Below are positions 15,324-25,929 of a DNA stretch of 64,000 nucleotides, one piece after another; the stretch's first letter is position 1, and every line of letters begins with the position of its first letter. Under the pieces are notes generated by a model. It made no database searches, was not told the origin of the DNA, and saw only the letters and a program-made list of their open reading frames with translations. Source of the DNA: [Mycobacterium] vasticus (lineage in GTDB: Bacteria > Actinomycetota > Actinomycetes > Mycobacteriales > Mycobacteriaceae). The DNA lies in contig NZ_CP084028.1 of assembly GCF_020181595.1 (NCBI RefSeq), positions 362,909 through 426,908 on the forward strand. Direction: 5' to 3'. The translations under genes and the position numbers were made by a program.

Positions 15324-16424
15324 ATGAGCAAGCCCGACACGGCACGATTCGACTTCCGGCCGCACCATGCGATGTGTGCCCTGGCCGTGTTGTGGGTGGT
15401 GCTGGCGCTGCTCACCTGGCCGGGTATCGGCTGCTGGTTCGCCGCCGCGGCCTACCTCTGCGCTTGGGCATACACCCGCCACCACCAGACCGTCTGGCCG
15501 GCCGACGTCCAGGCGGCGTGCGCGAACCGCGGCTGGGCGCTACCGCGTGACGAGCCGGCCCCGGACGACCGCAATCCCCCGATCCCGTTTCGCCCCATGA
15601 CGATTGCCGAACTGTACGCCGGCGTCGTCAAGATCGTGTGGCGGAACTGGCCGACGCTGATCGGAGTACCCGCAGTCATTCTCACCGGCCTGGTGGTGGC
15701 ACTGGTCGCAGCCACCCAGACTGTCGAGAAGGTCATGGGTTCACCGCAGCTGGCCGGCATGGTCGTCGGCGGCGGCGGGGATCTGCGCCCCGGTGCGGTC
15801 GCACTGATCGTGGTGGTGGCCTTGGCGTTCCTCGCAGCCATGCTGCCCGGTGACGGGCTGATGATCAGCATCGCCACCAAGGGAGCCGACTGTGCGGTGC
15901 GTGGCGAGCCGATCCGATTCGACGAGATGTTTCACCGTGCCAAGCGACGCAAGTATGCGGTCGGCCGGTTGACCGGCACCTACTACCTGATCTTGACGGC
16001 CATGCTGGTGGTTCAGGTCGTCGCGGCTTCCAGCGTGTTCTACACCGCCCTGGTGCCCACGCTGGTGATCGGTGGCCTGGTGTCGGTGTTCGTCTCCATT
16101 CTGCTGTGCCTGTCGCCGGTGGTGCTGGTTCTCGAAAAGCGTGGAGTCGCAGACTCATTCCGGCGTTCGATCGAGATCTGCCGGCCGGCTGTGGGACGAG
16201 TCATCGCGATCAACCTGGTGTGGATCGTCGCCGTGACGCCGGTGGTGGTGTTGTCGGTGCTGTTCCCCACGGTCACCCCGGCGGTGGTCCTCGTCGTCGT
16301 GCCGGTGGTGTTCGGCGTGGTCCGCTGCCTGCAGATGCTGGTCTACGCCGACCTGCGTATGCGCCAGGACAACTACGGGCAGGAACTACGTACCGCGTGG
16401 GCCCGCAACACCGGGGCCGGGTAA
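15324..16424 (+). CDS. Multi-pass integral membrane protein
   Basis: 366 residues from ATG at 15324; GGGAGG at 15307-15312 is the likely ribosome binding site. At least six hydrophobic segments are seen, two near the N-terminus around residues 15-45 and the rest from 105 on. A conserved-looking cytoplasmic stretch has FDEMFHRAKRRKYAVG and later VADSFRRSIEICRPAVGR. The layout resembles the membrane domain attached to some glycerophosphodiester phosphodiesterases, but this is weak. The RBS overlaps CCACGGG (15303-15309), which can pair with CCCGTGG (15266-15272). Function unknown. Confidence 0.7.
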   Translation: MSKPDTARFDFRPHHAMCALAVLWVVLALLTWPGIGCWFAAAAYLCAWAYTRHHQTVWPADVQAACANRGWALPRDEPAPDDRNPPIPFRPMTIAELYAGVVKIVWRNWPTLIGVPAVILTGLVVALVAATQTVEKVMGSPQLAGMVVGGGGDLRPGAVALIVVVALAFLAAMLPGDGLMISIATKGADCAVRGEPIRFDEMFHRAKRRKYAVGRLTGTYYLILTAMLVVQVVAASSVFYTALVPTLVIGGLVSVFVSILLCLSPVVLVLEKRGVADSFRRSIEICRPAVGRVIAINLVWIVAVTPVVVLSVLFPTVTPAVVLVVVPVVFGVVRCLQMLVYADLRMRQDNYGQELRTAWARNTGAG

Positions 16425-16427
16425 CGC

Positions 16428-18449
16428 TCAGCCCTTGCCGCCCAGCATCCGCCACAGGAACGAGAAACTCAGCGCGGACTTGAACGCCGCTTGGGCGTTG
16501 TCGGCGGCACCGCCGTGGCCACCCTCGATGTTCTCGTAGTAGGCGACTCGGTGACCGGCGTCATGCAATGCGGCGGCCATCTTGCGGGCATGCCCCGGGT
16601 GAACGCGGTCGTCGCGGGTGGAGGTGGTGAGCAGCACCGGCGGGTAGTCACGTGAATCCGAAATATTCTGGTACGGAGAGTATTTGGAGATGAACTCCCA
16701 GTCCTGGGGGTTGTCCGGGTCGCCGTACTCGGCGACCCAGGACGCACCGGCGAGCAACAGGTGGTAGCGGCGCATGTCCAACAGCGGTACCTGGCAGACC
16801 AGTGCGCCGAACAGCTCGGGATAGGCGGTGAGCATGATGCCCATCAACAGCCCACCATTGCTGCCGCCCACCGCGCCCAGCCGGTCCACCGTGGTGATGC
16901 CGCGGTCCACCAGATCGGTTGCCACCGCTGCGAAGTCCTCAGCCACCAGATGCCGACCGGACCGCATCGCCTGGGTATGCCAGCCGGGACCGTACTCGCC
17001 GCCGCCGCGGATGTTGGCCAGCACGTAGGTGCCACCGCGGGACAGCCACAGCCGGCCCAGCACGCCGTCATAGCCGGGGGTGCGGGCCACCTCGAACCCG
17101 CCGTAGCCGCCCAGCAGGGTCGGCCCGGTGGCGCCGGCCGGACGCACCACGAAATACGGGATCGCGGTGCCGTCCTTCGACGTCGCGAAGTGCTGGCTGA
17201 CGTCCAGGCCATGGGCATCGAAAAAGGCCGGGGCGGCCTTGATCTCGGTCAATGGACCGTCCACCGGACCGTGCAGCAGCCGCGACGGACGGTCGAATCC
17301 GCTGGAGTCCAGGAAGATCTCATCACCGGTGTGGTCGGCGGTGGCGATCACGGTGTTGGTGTTCGCTGGCACCTCGGCGACCGGACGCCGCTCCCAATCG
17401 CCCGGCGTGATGACCTCTACCCGGCTCGCCACGTCATGCAGGGTGACCAGCACCAGCCGGTCGCGGGTCCACGCGTAGTGGTGCAGCGCGGTGTGCTCAT
17501 CGGGTTCGAAGACCACGCTCAACACGGCTGTGCCGGAGAGGAATTCGTCGTAGTTCGCGGCCAGCAGTGAACCGGCGCGGTAGGTGTCTGTGGCGGTGAC
17601 CCAGTCGGTGCGCAGATCGATCAGGAGCCACTGCCGGTGGGCGGACACCGTCGCATCGGTGGGTGCGTCGATCCGGACCAGCTCGCTGTTCCGCAGCTCA
17701 TAGACCTCGTCGTTGAAGAAATCGATGGCCCGCGACACGAGCGTTCGCTCGAACCCGGGTGTGCGGTCCCGGCCGGCCGCCACCACGACGTCGGTCACCG
17801 ACCCGGCGAACACCAGCTCCGCCTGCGACAGGTCCTGCCCACGGCGCCACCGCTTGACCATCCGCGGGTAACCGGACTCGGTCAACGAATCGGCGCCGAA
17901 GTCGGTGCCCACCAGCACGGTGTCGTCGTCCTCCCAGCCGATCCGGGTCTTGGCCTCGGGAAGCGTGAACCCGTCCGGAACGAATTCTCTTGCTGTCATA
18001 TCGAATTCGCGAACCACGACGGCGTCCGAGCCACCGCGGGACAACGAAATCAGGGCGCGGGTGTGGTCGGGTTCGATCACGTTCGCCCCGCCCCACACCC
18101 AGTTCTCGTCGTCAACCCGGGCCAGCTCATCGAGGTCGATCACCACGTCCCACTCGGGTGCGTCCGAGCGGTAGCTGTCCAGGGACGTGCGCCGCCACAG
18201 GCCGCGCGGGTTGGCGCCGTCGCGCCAGAAGTTGTACAGGTAGTCGCCGCGGCGGCGCACGTAGGGGATCCGGGCGTCGGTGTCGAGGACTTCTAGGGCG
18301 GCGGTGCGCATCGCCTCGAAGTCTTCGCCGGCGAACTCGTCGACGGTCGGTGTGTTCTGCGCCCGCACCCAGTCCAGCGCGTCGTCTCCGGTGACGTCTT
18401 CGAGCCAGAGGTACTTGTCGTCCAGCGGGTCACCAGCCATGGAGGACAT
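16428..18449 (-). CDS. Prolyl oligopeptidase family serine peptidase (S9A)
   Basis: A 673-residue enzyme with an N-terminal beta-propeller and a C-terminal alpha/beta-hydrolase. The nucleophile sits in [13 protein letters not shown]; Asp is in [13 protein letters not shown] and His in [21 protein letters not shown] precedes the nucleophile, as in prolyl endopeptidases. It cleaves short peptides after proline, usually in the cytoplasm. It corresponds by position and family to M. tuberculosis Rv0457c and marks the left end of the shared gene order. It is divergent from the aldehyde dehydrogenase at 18507; an in-frame ATG at 18440 is an alternative start. Confidence 0.92.
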   Translation of the reverse strand: MSSMAGDPLDDKYLWLEDVTGDDALDWVRAQNTPTVDEFAGEDFEAMRTAALEVLDTDARIPYVRRRGDYLYNFWRDGANPRGLWRRTSLDSYRSDAPEWDVVIDLDELARVDDENWVWGGANVIEPDHTRALISLSRGGSDAVVVREFDMTAREFVPDGFTLPEAKTRIGWEDDDTVLVGTDFGADSLTESGYPRMVKRWRRGQDLSQAELVFAGSVTDVVVAAGRDRTPGFERTLVSRAIDFFNDEVYELRNSELVRIDAPTDATVSAHRQWLLIDLRTDWVTATDTYRAGSLLAANYDEFLSGTAVLSVVFEPDEHTALHHYAWTRDRLVLVTLHDVASRVEVITPGDWERRPVAEVPANTNTVIATADHTGDEIFLDSSGFDRPSRLLHGPVDGPLTEIKAAPAFFDAHGLDVSQHFATSKDGTAIPYFVVRPAGATGPTLLGGYGGFEVARTPGYDGVLGRLWLSRGGTYVLANIRGGGEYGPGWHTQAMRSGRHLVAEDFAAVATDLVDRGITTVDRLGAVGGSNGGLLMGIMLTAYPELFGALVCQVPLLDMRRYHLLLAGASWVAEYGDPDNPQDWEFISKYSPYQNISDSRDYPPVLLTTSTRDDRVHPGHARKMAAALHDAGHRVAYYENIEGGHGGAADNAQAAFKSALSFSFLWRMLGGKG

Positions 18450-18506
18450 TGTGGCAACGGCGGTAGTGTGATGTGTACAACACCATCGAAACTAGGGGTT
18501 AGGCCG

Positions 18507-20030
<1,524 letters not shown>

Positions 20031-20043
20031 TGGGCTGGTTCTG

Positions 20044-20448
20044 ATGGACGCACCGGACCGGGTGACGATCACCGCCCCGGCCGCCGAACTGGTGGCCCGG
20101 CTGGTGGCGCGTCACGGTCCGGTGATGTTTCACCAGTCCGGGGGTTGCTGCGACGGCTCGGCACCGATGTGTTATCCCGACGGGGACTTCATCATCGGTG
20201 ACTACGACGTGCTGCTCGGGGTGCTCGACGGGGACGCGGCCGGGGTGGGGGTGTGGATCTCCGGGCCGCAGTTCGAGGCCTGGAAGCACACCCAGCTGAT
20301 CATCGACGTGGTGCCGGGTCGGGGCAGCGGGTTCAGCCTGGAAGCGCCCGAGGGCATGCGGTTTCTGTCCCGCGGTCGGGCGTTCACCGACGCCGAGAAC
20401 GCCGCGTTGCAGGAAGTGCCGCCGATGACCGGGTCGTTACCCCGCTGA
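20044..20448 (+). CDS. DUF779 family protein (Rv0459-like)
   Basis: A 134-residue protein with a conserved metal-site-like cluster HQSGGCCDGSAPMC (Cys35, Cys36, Cys43) and WKHTQLIIDVVPGRGSGFSLE. The family is unnamed and commonly sits beside acetaldehyde dehydrogenases, as here, so a role in metal or cofactor handling for that enzyme is plausible but unproven. The start at 20044 lies 13 bp after the dehydrogenase stop, and the two are surely cotranscribed. Confidence 0.82.
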   Translation: MDAPDRVTITAPAAELVARLVARHGPVMFHQSGGCCDGSAPMCYPDGDFIIGDYDVLLGVLDGDAAGVGVWISGPQFEAWKHTQLIIDVVPGRGSGFSLEAPEGMRFLSRGRAFTDAENAALQEVPPMTGSLPR

Positions 20449-20477
20449 CCGGCGTCGCCGCCGTAAAATCTGCTGGT

Positions 20478-20756
20478 GTGATACCCCTGCCGCGCCCGTG
20501 GTTGTTGAGCAGCGTGATGCTCGTCGGTGCGGCGGTCGGCATTCTGACCGGAATCGGGTTGACGCTGTTGGTGCGGGCACCGCTGCGCCCCGACGCCGCG
20601 ATAGCCCTGGTGCTCGGCGGGCCCAGCATCACCGGCCTGGTCCTGGTGTTCGTGTCGTCGCGACGGTGGGTGACCGCGTTGGGCGCGGCGCTGCTGGCGA
20701 TGGCCGTCGGCTGGTTCGGGACGCTGGCGGCGATCCAGGTGGTCTCCGGTGCCTGA
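20478..20756 (+). CDS. Small hydrophobic protein (Rv0460-like)
   Basis: 92 residues from GTG at 20478, with two or three membrane segments (VMLVGAAVGILTGIGLTLLV, IALVLGGPSITGLVLVFV and a third near the C-terminus). The upstream TAAAAT (20464-20469) ends 8 nt before the GTG, suggesting a leaderless start. It overlaps the next gene by 8 bp. It matches Rv0460 in position and character. Function unknown. Confidence 0.72.
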   Translation: MIPLPRPWLLSSVMLVGAAVGILTGIGLTLLVRAPLRPDAAIALVLGGPSITGLVLVFVSSRRWVTALGAALLAMAVGWFGTLAAIQVVSGA

Positions 20757-21300
20757 CTCCGCCGACACCGGGGCAGACACCGGGGCCATGCCCCTGACCG
20801 AGCCGCACTGGCCGCCGAGCCTGGACACCGGGCCGCATCCGACGCCGCTGCCCTCCGATCTCAGCGAACCGACCCCCGAGCCCGCTCCGGAACCCGAGCC
20901 GGTACTCGCGGCACAAGAACCGGAGGAGCCTTCCAAGCCTGCTTCGCCGTCGAAGTCGATGGTGGTCGCCGGTCAGCTCCGGTTCCTCAAGTGGTGGCAC
21001 CTGGTCCTGGTGCTGCTGGCGGTCTGGATACCGGCGGCCGGGATCGGGCTGGGCCTGTTCTCCTGGTGGTATTCGCTGGCCGACAAGACCCCGGCGGTGT
21101 TCGTCGTGGTGGTCTACGCGGTGGTGTGCATGGTGGGTGGGCTGATCGTGGCGATGGCGGGGGAGCGGCCGTTGACGTCGGCGGTGGCGATCGCGTTGAT
21201 GTCGGCGGTGTTCGCCTCGGCGGCCGCCGCGGCCCCGCTCTACGGCCACTACTTCTGCGAGCACGCCAGCCGTTGCGTCGGCGGAGTCATCCCGTACTGA
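20749..21300 (+). CDS. Proline-rich membrane protein (Rv0461-like)
   Basis: 183 residues. A Pro/Glu-rich cytoplasmic N-terminus of about 80 residues leads into three hydrophobic segments (VLVLLAVWIPAAGIGLGLF, VFVVVVYAVVCMVGGLIVAM, SAVAIALMSAVFASAAAAA). The end is a short outside tail with two cysteines (CEHASRC). It overlaps the preceding membrane gene by 8 bp. It corresponds to Rv0461. Its last 14 bp overlap the convergent vapC at 21287. No function is known. Confidence 0.72.
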   Translation: MPDSADTGADTGAMPLTEPHWPPSLDTGPHPTPLPSDLSEPTPEPAPEPEPVLAAQEPEEPSKPASPSKSMVVAGQLRFLKWWHLVLVLLAVWIPAAGIGLGLFSWWYSLADKTPAVFVVVVYAVVCMVGGLIVAMAGERPLTSAVAIALMSAVFASAAAAAPLYGHYFCEHASRCVGGVIPY

Positions 21301-21703
21301 ACGGATTCGCCAGCCGAACGCCCTCGATGACCTGGCCGTCGCTGAGGTCCTCGGTCCACAAAGTCTCGCAACGAAGTTCGGCTGCACTGCGGACAATCAT
21401 CGCGTCCCAGAACGACAGTTGGTACCGAGTCGACCATAGGGCGGCAGCGACGACGTCGTCCGCCAACGGGGAGTGCACCCGCCACCGTGCCAGGCTCCGC
21501 AACCGCTCGGCTGCGGACGCGGGTTCGAGGGGTCTGGCGGCCCTGCGGGTCACGTTGACGTAGAACTCCTGCAGAACCTGGATGCTGAGGGCACCACGGC
21601 GCTCACGCCACAGCCGCTCGACCAATGCCCGCGCGACCTCATGCCGATCACCGGCTGTCGAGTCGTAGGCGTAGAGCAGAACGTTGGTGTCGACGAACTC
21701 CAT
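21287..21703 (-). CDS. vapC: VapC-type PIN-domain toxin
   Basis: A 138-residue PIN RNase: MEFVDTNVLLYAYD (Asp5), ALSIQVLQEFYVNV (acidic site 2), LSFWDAMIVRSA (site 3) and LWTEDLSDG (site 4), all intact. It is predicted to be the toxin of a module inserted between the Rv0461-like gene and lpdC, which are neighbours in M. tuberculosis. It starts 1 nt after the antitoxin stop. Its 3' end overlaps the convergent membrane-protein gene by 14 bp. Confidence 0.9.
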   Translation of the reverse strand: MEFVDTNVLLYAYDSTAGDRHEVARALVERLWRERRGALSIQVLQEFYVNVTRRAARPLEPASAAERLRSLARWRVHSPLADDVVAAALWSTRYQLSFWDAMIVRSAAELRCETLWTEDLSDGQVIEGVRLANPFSTG

Positions 21704-21704
21704 G

Positions 21705-21944
21705 TCAGCGTTGGTGCAGGTCGTTACGAGACCAGGTGATCGGCCCGATCTGAAGGCCAGCCTCGCCGCTCATCATCCGGTGTTCGCGTTCGGCCACCTC
21801 GTCGTAGTCGTCGACCTCGCCGACCAATTGTTCAAGCAGTCGCGCGACCAGGCCTGACACCGACGTGTCGCGCTGGGCGGCTAACACCTTCGCACGACGA
21901 ACCAGTTCCGCCGGCATGGTCAGCGTGATGTTCTTCGACGCCAT
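21705..21944 (-). CDS. vapB: Antitoxin, ribbon-helix-helix type
   Basis: 79 residues from ATG at 21944: MASKNITLTMPAELVRRAKV then RDTSVSGLVARLLEQLV, a standard ribbon-helix-helix antitoxin, with an acidic toxin-binding tail. I prefer this start to the in-frame ATG at 21989 because a perfect operator and a -10 hexamer fill the sequence directly upstream. The gene pairs with the following PIN toxin. Confidence 0.87.
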   Translation of the reverse strand: MASKNITLTMPAELVRRAKVLAAQRDTSVSGLVARLLEQLVGEVDDYDEVAEREHRMMSGEAGLQIGPITWSRNDLHQR

Positions 21945-21969
21945 GTGTTTCAGTGTAGCGCTGAAACAC
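21945..21969 (-). promoter_or_regulatory. Operator and leaderless promoter of the third vapBC module
   Basis: GTGTTTCAG (21945-21953) and CTGAAACAC (21961-21969) form a perfect 9-bp inverted repeat with a 7-nt spacer, starting at the base next to the vapB ATG. On the minus strand TACACT (21957-21952) fits the TANNNT -10 element and ends 7 nt before the ATG. The operator thus covers the promoter core completely, and the transcript should begin at the start codon. Confidence 0.7.
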
Positions 21970-22044
21970 CTATCGCGGGTGGGTGGCATCTTGCGTGCCC
22001 ACCGCCACTGTCCGCAGCTGGGCGCGGCCCGATAGGGTGGTCGG

Positions 22045-23445
22045 GTGACCCACTATGACGTCGTAGTCCTCGGAGCCGGCCCCGGTGGTTATGTCGCGGC
22101 CATTCGTGCCGCCCAACTGGGCTTGAACACCGCCATCATCGAACCGAAGTACTGGGGCGGGGTCTGCCTCAACGTCGGCTGTATCCCGTCGAAAGCGTTG
22201 CTGCGCAACGCCGAACTGGCGCACATCTTCAACCGCGAGGCCGACGTGTTCGGGATCAGCGGCACCGCCAGCTTCGACTTCGGCGCCGCGTTCGACCGCA
22301 GCCGCAAGGTCGCCGAGGGCCGAGTGGCCGGCGTGCACTTCCTGATGAAGAAGAACAAGATCACCGAGATCAACGGCTACGGCACCTTCACCGATGCCAA
22401 CACGCTCTCGGTCGCTCTCAACGACGGCGGGACCGAGACCGTCACCTTCTCCAACGCGATCATCGCCACCGGATCCAGCACCCGACTGGTGCCGGGAACG
22501 TCGTTGTCGGACAACGTCGTCACCTACGAACAGCTGATCCTCACCCGCGAGCTGCCGAAATCGATCATCATCGCCGGCGCCGGCGCCATCGGCATGGAGT
22601 TCTCCTACGTGCTGGCCAACTACGGCGTCGACGTCACCGTGGTCGAGTTCCTGCCCCGGGCACTGCCCAACGAGGACGCCGAGGTGTCCAAGGAGATCGA
22701 GAAGCAGTTCAAGAAGTTGGGCGTCAAGATCCGTACCGGCACCAAGGTGGAGTCCATCGTGGACAGCGGGGCCGACGGGTCCGTCTCCGTCGTGGTCAGC
22801 AAGGACGGTGCCACCGAAACCCTGCAGGCCGAAAAGGTGTTGCAGGCCATCGGCTTTGCGCCCAACGTCGACGGCTACGGCCTGGAGGCGGCCGGCGTCG
22901 CGCTGACCGAGCGGCGCGCCATCGGCGTCGGCGAGTACCTGCAGACCTCGATTCCGCACATCTACGCCATCGGTGATGTCACCGGCCTGCTGCAGCTCGC
23001 CCACGTCGCCGAGGCACAGGCCGTGGTGGCTGCCGAGACCATCGCCGGCGCCGAGACCATGTCGCTGGGCGACTACCGGATGATGCCGCGCGCCACGTTC
23101 TGCCAGCCGCAGGTGGCCAGCTTCGGCCTCACCGAGGAGCAGGCCCGCGCCGAGGGTTACGACGTGAAGGTGGTCAAGTTCCCGTTCACCGCCAACGGCA
23201 AGGCGCACGGGGTGGGTGACCCGAGCGGGTTCGTCAAGCTGATCGCCGATGCGCGCTACGGCGAGCTGATCGGCGGGCACCTGGTCGGCCACGATGTCTC
23301 CGAGCTGCTGCCGGAGCTCACCCTGGCGCAGAAGTGGGACCTGACCGCGGGCGAGCTGGCCCGCAACGTGCACACCCACCCGACCATGTCCGAGGCGCTG
23401 CAGGAGTGCTTCCACGGCCTGGCCGGCCACATGATCAACTTCTGA
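22045..23445 (+). CDS. lpdC: Dihydrolipoyl dehydrogenase
   Basis: 466 residues. FAD-binding [14 protein letters not shown] opens the protein. The redox disulfide is [13 protein letters not shown] (Cys41, Cys46). NAD is bound at [14 protein letters not shown], and the catalytic HTHPTMSE carries His443, His445 and Glu450. It is the E3 component of the pyruvate and branched-chain ketoacid dehydrogenases and, in M. tuberculosis, of the peroxynitrite reductase system. It corresponds to Rv0462. TAGGGT (22033-22038) lies 6 nt before the GTG start, so the message is likely leaderless. Confidence 0.95.
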   Translation: MTHYDVVVLGAGPGGYVAAIRAAQLGLNTAIIEPKYWGGVCLNVGCIPSKALLRNAELAHIFNREADVFGISGTASFDFGAAFDRSRKVAEGRVAGVHFLMKKNKITEINGYGTFTDANTLSVALNDGGTETVTFSNAIIATGSSTRLVPGTSLSDNVVTYEQLILTRELPKSIIIAGAGAIGMEFSYVLANYGVDVTVVEFLPRALPNEDAEVSKEIEKQFKKLGVKIRTGTKVESIVDSGADGSVSVVVSKDGATETLQAEKVLQAIGFAPNVDGYGLEAAGVALTERRAIGVGEYLQTSIPHIYAIGDVTGLLQLAHVAEAQAVVAAETIAGAETMSLGDYRMMPRATFCQPQVASFGLTEEQARAEGYDVKVVKFPFTANGKAHGVGDPSGFVKLIADARYGELIGGHLVGHDVSELLPELTLAQKWDLTAGELARNVHTHPTMSEALQECFHGLAGHMINF

Positions 23446-23503
23446 GCAGCTGACCGGTTGCCGCTCGGCGGCCCAGCTGCTCTGGCGGACGACGAGGGGC
23501 GAA

Positions 23504-23905
23504 GTGACCAACGAACCGGCACACGCGTTCCCGCTGGCGGATTTCCTCGAGATGGTGACGGGTGTGACAGGGCCAGGAGTGGCCATGGCTCGTCTCAACG
23601 CCGGGCCCAAGCACCTCAACCCGCACGGTACGGTGCACGGCGCCGTTCTCTTTGCGATGGCGGACACCGCGATGGGCGCCGCAACGATGAACGTGCTCGA
23701 ATCGAAACAGCTGTGTGCCTCCATCGACGTGCAGTTGCGATTCTGTAAGCCTGCGTTCGGTGGCGAACTGGTGGCGACGACGACGGTCGTTCAACAGGGC
23801 AAGCGGGTCATACAACTTCAGGGAGATATTCGCGACTCGGGCGGAAGTCTCATTGCGTTGGCCAGTGGCTCCTTCGCGGTCATCGACCGGACTCGCGAAG
23901 GTTAG
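23504..23905 (+). CDS. PaaI-type hotdog-fold thioesterase
   Basis: A 133-residue single hotdog domain with HLNPHGTVHGAVLFAMADTAMG, the HGG-like active-site region of PaaI acyl-CoA thioesterases, followed by ASIDVQLRFCKPA. It should hydrolyse small acyl-CoA or aryl-acyl-CoA thioesters in the cytoplasm. The GTG start is supported by a GAGGGG ribosome binding site a few bases upstream. It is not part of the M. tuberculosis gene order here, so with the DUF92 gene it forms an accessory insertion after lpdC. Confidence 0.85.
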   Translation: MTNEPAHAFPLADFLEMVTGVTGPGVAMARLNAGPKHLNPHGTVHGAVLFAMADTAMGAATMNVLESKQLCASIDVQLRFCKPAFGGELVATTTVVQQGKRVIQLQGDIRDSGGSLIALASGSFAVIDRTREG

Positions 23906-23925
23906 CCGCCGGTTGCCGGCATGGG

Positions 23926-25383
23926 TCAACCCCCGATCAGGACGAAGACGGCAAACCCCACCACCATCCCGGTCGCATTGGCGCACGCGTTGACGACGTC
24001 GTTGTCCACCCACCGCCACCCCGACGACGGCTGTGTGGGTGCGCCGCAGTGCAGGGGATCCTCCACGTCTGCTCCGCAGGACCCGCAGACGAACCGGGCC
24101 TGCACACTGGCACCGATCAGGGTGTCCACCGCCGAACCGGCGATCCCGGCCAGCAGGCCGACGGGAATCATCGCCAGCCCGCCGAACACGGCGCCGAAGC
24201 ATCCCACCGCCAGCGCGCCACCCACCGTCGCCGCCGAGCCCAACGGCGAGATGGCCCCCGAGGTGCCCTTGGCGACGCGGCCGCGGGTCCGGACCGACAC
24301 CGGATCCTGCTTGGAGAACCGGCCGATCTCCGAGGCCCACGAGTCGGCGATACCGGCCGCGATCCCGCCGATGGACACCGCGTACCAGAGCGGGTCACCG
24401 GTGAACGCATAGCCGATCACCGGCACCAGCACCGGAAGTCCCGCGTTCACCGCGACCTGACTCATGCTGCGCATGCCCCCGGACCGAACCGGCCGCTGAT
24501 ACCCGGTGAGCACACTGGTCAGCGAGAAGAACAACGCGGCCGGGATGATCCACCCCCATCCGCCGAGGCCGACGGCGACACCGGCGATCAGGCCGCCGCA
24601 CAGCGCACCCGGCAGATCGAGCCAGCGCATCCGGAGCATGAACGGCACTATGGCGCAGCCGAATACGGCCGCGGCCAGCCAGCGCAGTGCGTCGTCGGTG
24701 GACAGTTCCTGGGCGACGTGCAGCAGCAGCGCGACCCACGGCGTGATCAGCAGGTTGTCCGCCGCCGGCAGCACCAGCAGTTCGACGGCCGCGGTGGTCA
24801 GCGCCACGAAGATCGACACCGTCACCGCCATGAACGAATTCAGTTCCAGCCACACGGTGCAGAACGTCCAGGACACCGCGAACGCGATCGCCACGAACGC
24901 CACCGAACCCTCAAGTGTGCGCACCCCGCCGCCCGCGGTGACCTGGTGCCGCCCGAAGCGCTGACCGATCAGCGCCGCACCGGCGTCGGCCAGGCCCAAC
25001 ACCACCACCCCGCCGGCGATGGCGACCCGGTCCGGCCAGAACGCCAGCGTCGCGAGCAGCGCCCCACCGGCGAACGCCACCAATCCGTAGTCCCGCGAAC
25101 GGGTTCCGTCGAACACTCCCGGCACCGGAACCAGGCCGCGTTCCACGATGAACGCCAGCGCCAGTGTCGCCGCGGCGAGCACGCCGGCCACCACCGTGCC
25201 GTTGGTCAGCTGGAAGGCGGCCACCGCCGCGAACAGCCCGCACAGCGCGTGCGGAATCTTGCGGGTCACCAACGGCCCGGCGCCGCGGCGCGCCAGCATG
25301 CGACCGACCACGATCAGCACCAGCGCGATCAGCAGCGTTCCGCCGCCGGCAATGGCGAGGTCGTGAAGAACGGATTTGGTCAC
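23926..25383 (-). CDS. Fusion of phytol/dolichol-kinase-like and DUF92 (VTE6-like) membrane domains
   Basis: 485 residues with a dozen or more membrane segments. Roughly residues 1-215 carry TRKIPHALCGLFAAV, VFDGTRSRDYGLVAFAGGALL and LADAGAALIGQRFGRHQV-type motifs of the CTP-dependent polyprenol kinase family (phytol kinase VTE5, dolichol kinase, CdsA-like). From about residue 250 the sequence is a DUF92 protein: GGMRSMSQVAVNAGLPVLVP, IADSWASEIGRFSKQDP and GTSGAISPLGSAATVGG. DUF92 contains the plant phytyl-phosphate kinase VTE6. The fusion suggests two consecutive phosphorylations of a prenol to its diphosphate, in the membrane. A zinc-ribbon-like CGSCGADVEDPLHCG sits near the C-terminus. The domain assignment is from motifs; the substrate is unknown. 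Confidence 0.75.
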   Translation of the reverse strand: MTKSVLHDLAIAGGGTLLIALVLIVVGRMLARRGAGPLVTRKIPHALCGLFAAVAAFQLTNGTVVAGVLAAATLALAFIVERGLVPVPGVFDGTRSRDYGLVAFAGGALLATLAFWPDRVAIAGGVVVLGLADAGAALIGQRFGRHQVTAGGGVRTLEGSVAFVAIAFAVSWTFCTVWLELNSFMAVTVSIFVALTTAAVELLVLPAADNLLITPWVALLLHVAQELSTDDALRWLAAAVFGCAIVPFMLRMRWLDLPGALCGGLIAGVAVGLGGWGWIIPAALFFSLTSVLTGYQRPVRSGGMRSMSQVAVNAGLPVLVPVIGYAFTGDPLWYAVSIGGIAAGIADSWASEIGRFSKQDPVSVRTRGRVAKGTSGAISPLGSAATVGGALAVGCFGAVFGGLAMIPVGLLAGIAGSAVDTLIGASVQARFVCGSCGADVEDPLHCGAPTQPSSGWRWVDNDVVNACANATGMVVGFAVFVLIGG

Positions 25384-25389
25384 GCAGCG

Positions 25390-25929
25390 CTACTCGTCGA
25401 AGTCCAGTGGGACCCGCAGCGCGCTCAAGGTGGCGGCCAGCGCGTCGTATTGGGATGTCAGCATGACGAATTCGATCAGCCGGGGTCGGTCCAGGTGCTC
25501 GGCCAGCTGCGCCCAGGTGGCATCCGAGAGGGTGCGGGTCTGCACGAGTTCGTCGATGCCGGTCAGCATGACGCGCTGGCGGTCGGTGAGCCCGGCCGCG
25601 CCGGGGCCTTCGAAGATGAGTTCCTGGGTGGCGTCGTCGATGCCGGCGGCGCGGGCCATCCGGCGATGGTGCTGCAGTTCGTACCGGCTGTCGCGCAGGT
25701 GGCCCACCCGCAGGATCACCAGTTCGGTGTCTTTGGTGGAGAGCTTGCCGCCGCGCATCAGGACACCACCGAACGGCAGCCAGGACCACATCAGCCGTTT
25801 GTGCTGACCCAGTGTGGTGAACAGGTGCGCGCGCGGCACACGCTGGCGGGCGGCGACGACTTTGCAGACCACCCAGTTGGCGATGCCGAGGTCGCGTAGG
25901 CCGGGGGATTCGGGGATGCGTGCTGTCAC
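25390..25929 (-). CDS. Carboxymuconolactone decarboxylase-like (AhpD fold) protein
   Basis: 179 residues from GTG at 25929, which overlaps the ramB stop by 4 bp (GTGA). An all-helical CMD/AhpD-type protein: LSTKDTELVILRVGHLRDSRYELQHHRRMARAAGI matches the family signature, here broken as LRVGHLRDSRYELQHH. The usual Cys-x-x-Cys is not present in this copy, so a peroxidase function is doubtful. It corresponds to Rv0464c and is translationally coupled to ramB. Confidence 0.82.
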   Translation of the reverse strand: MTARIPESPGLRDLGIANWVVCKVVAARQRVPRAHLFTTLGQHKRLMWSWLPFGGVLMRGGKLSTKDTELVILRVGHLRDSRYELQHHRRMARAAGIDDATQELIFEGPGAAGLTDRQRVMLTGIDELVQTRTLSDATWAQLAEHLDRPRLIEFVMLTSQYDALAATLSALRVPLDFDE

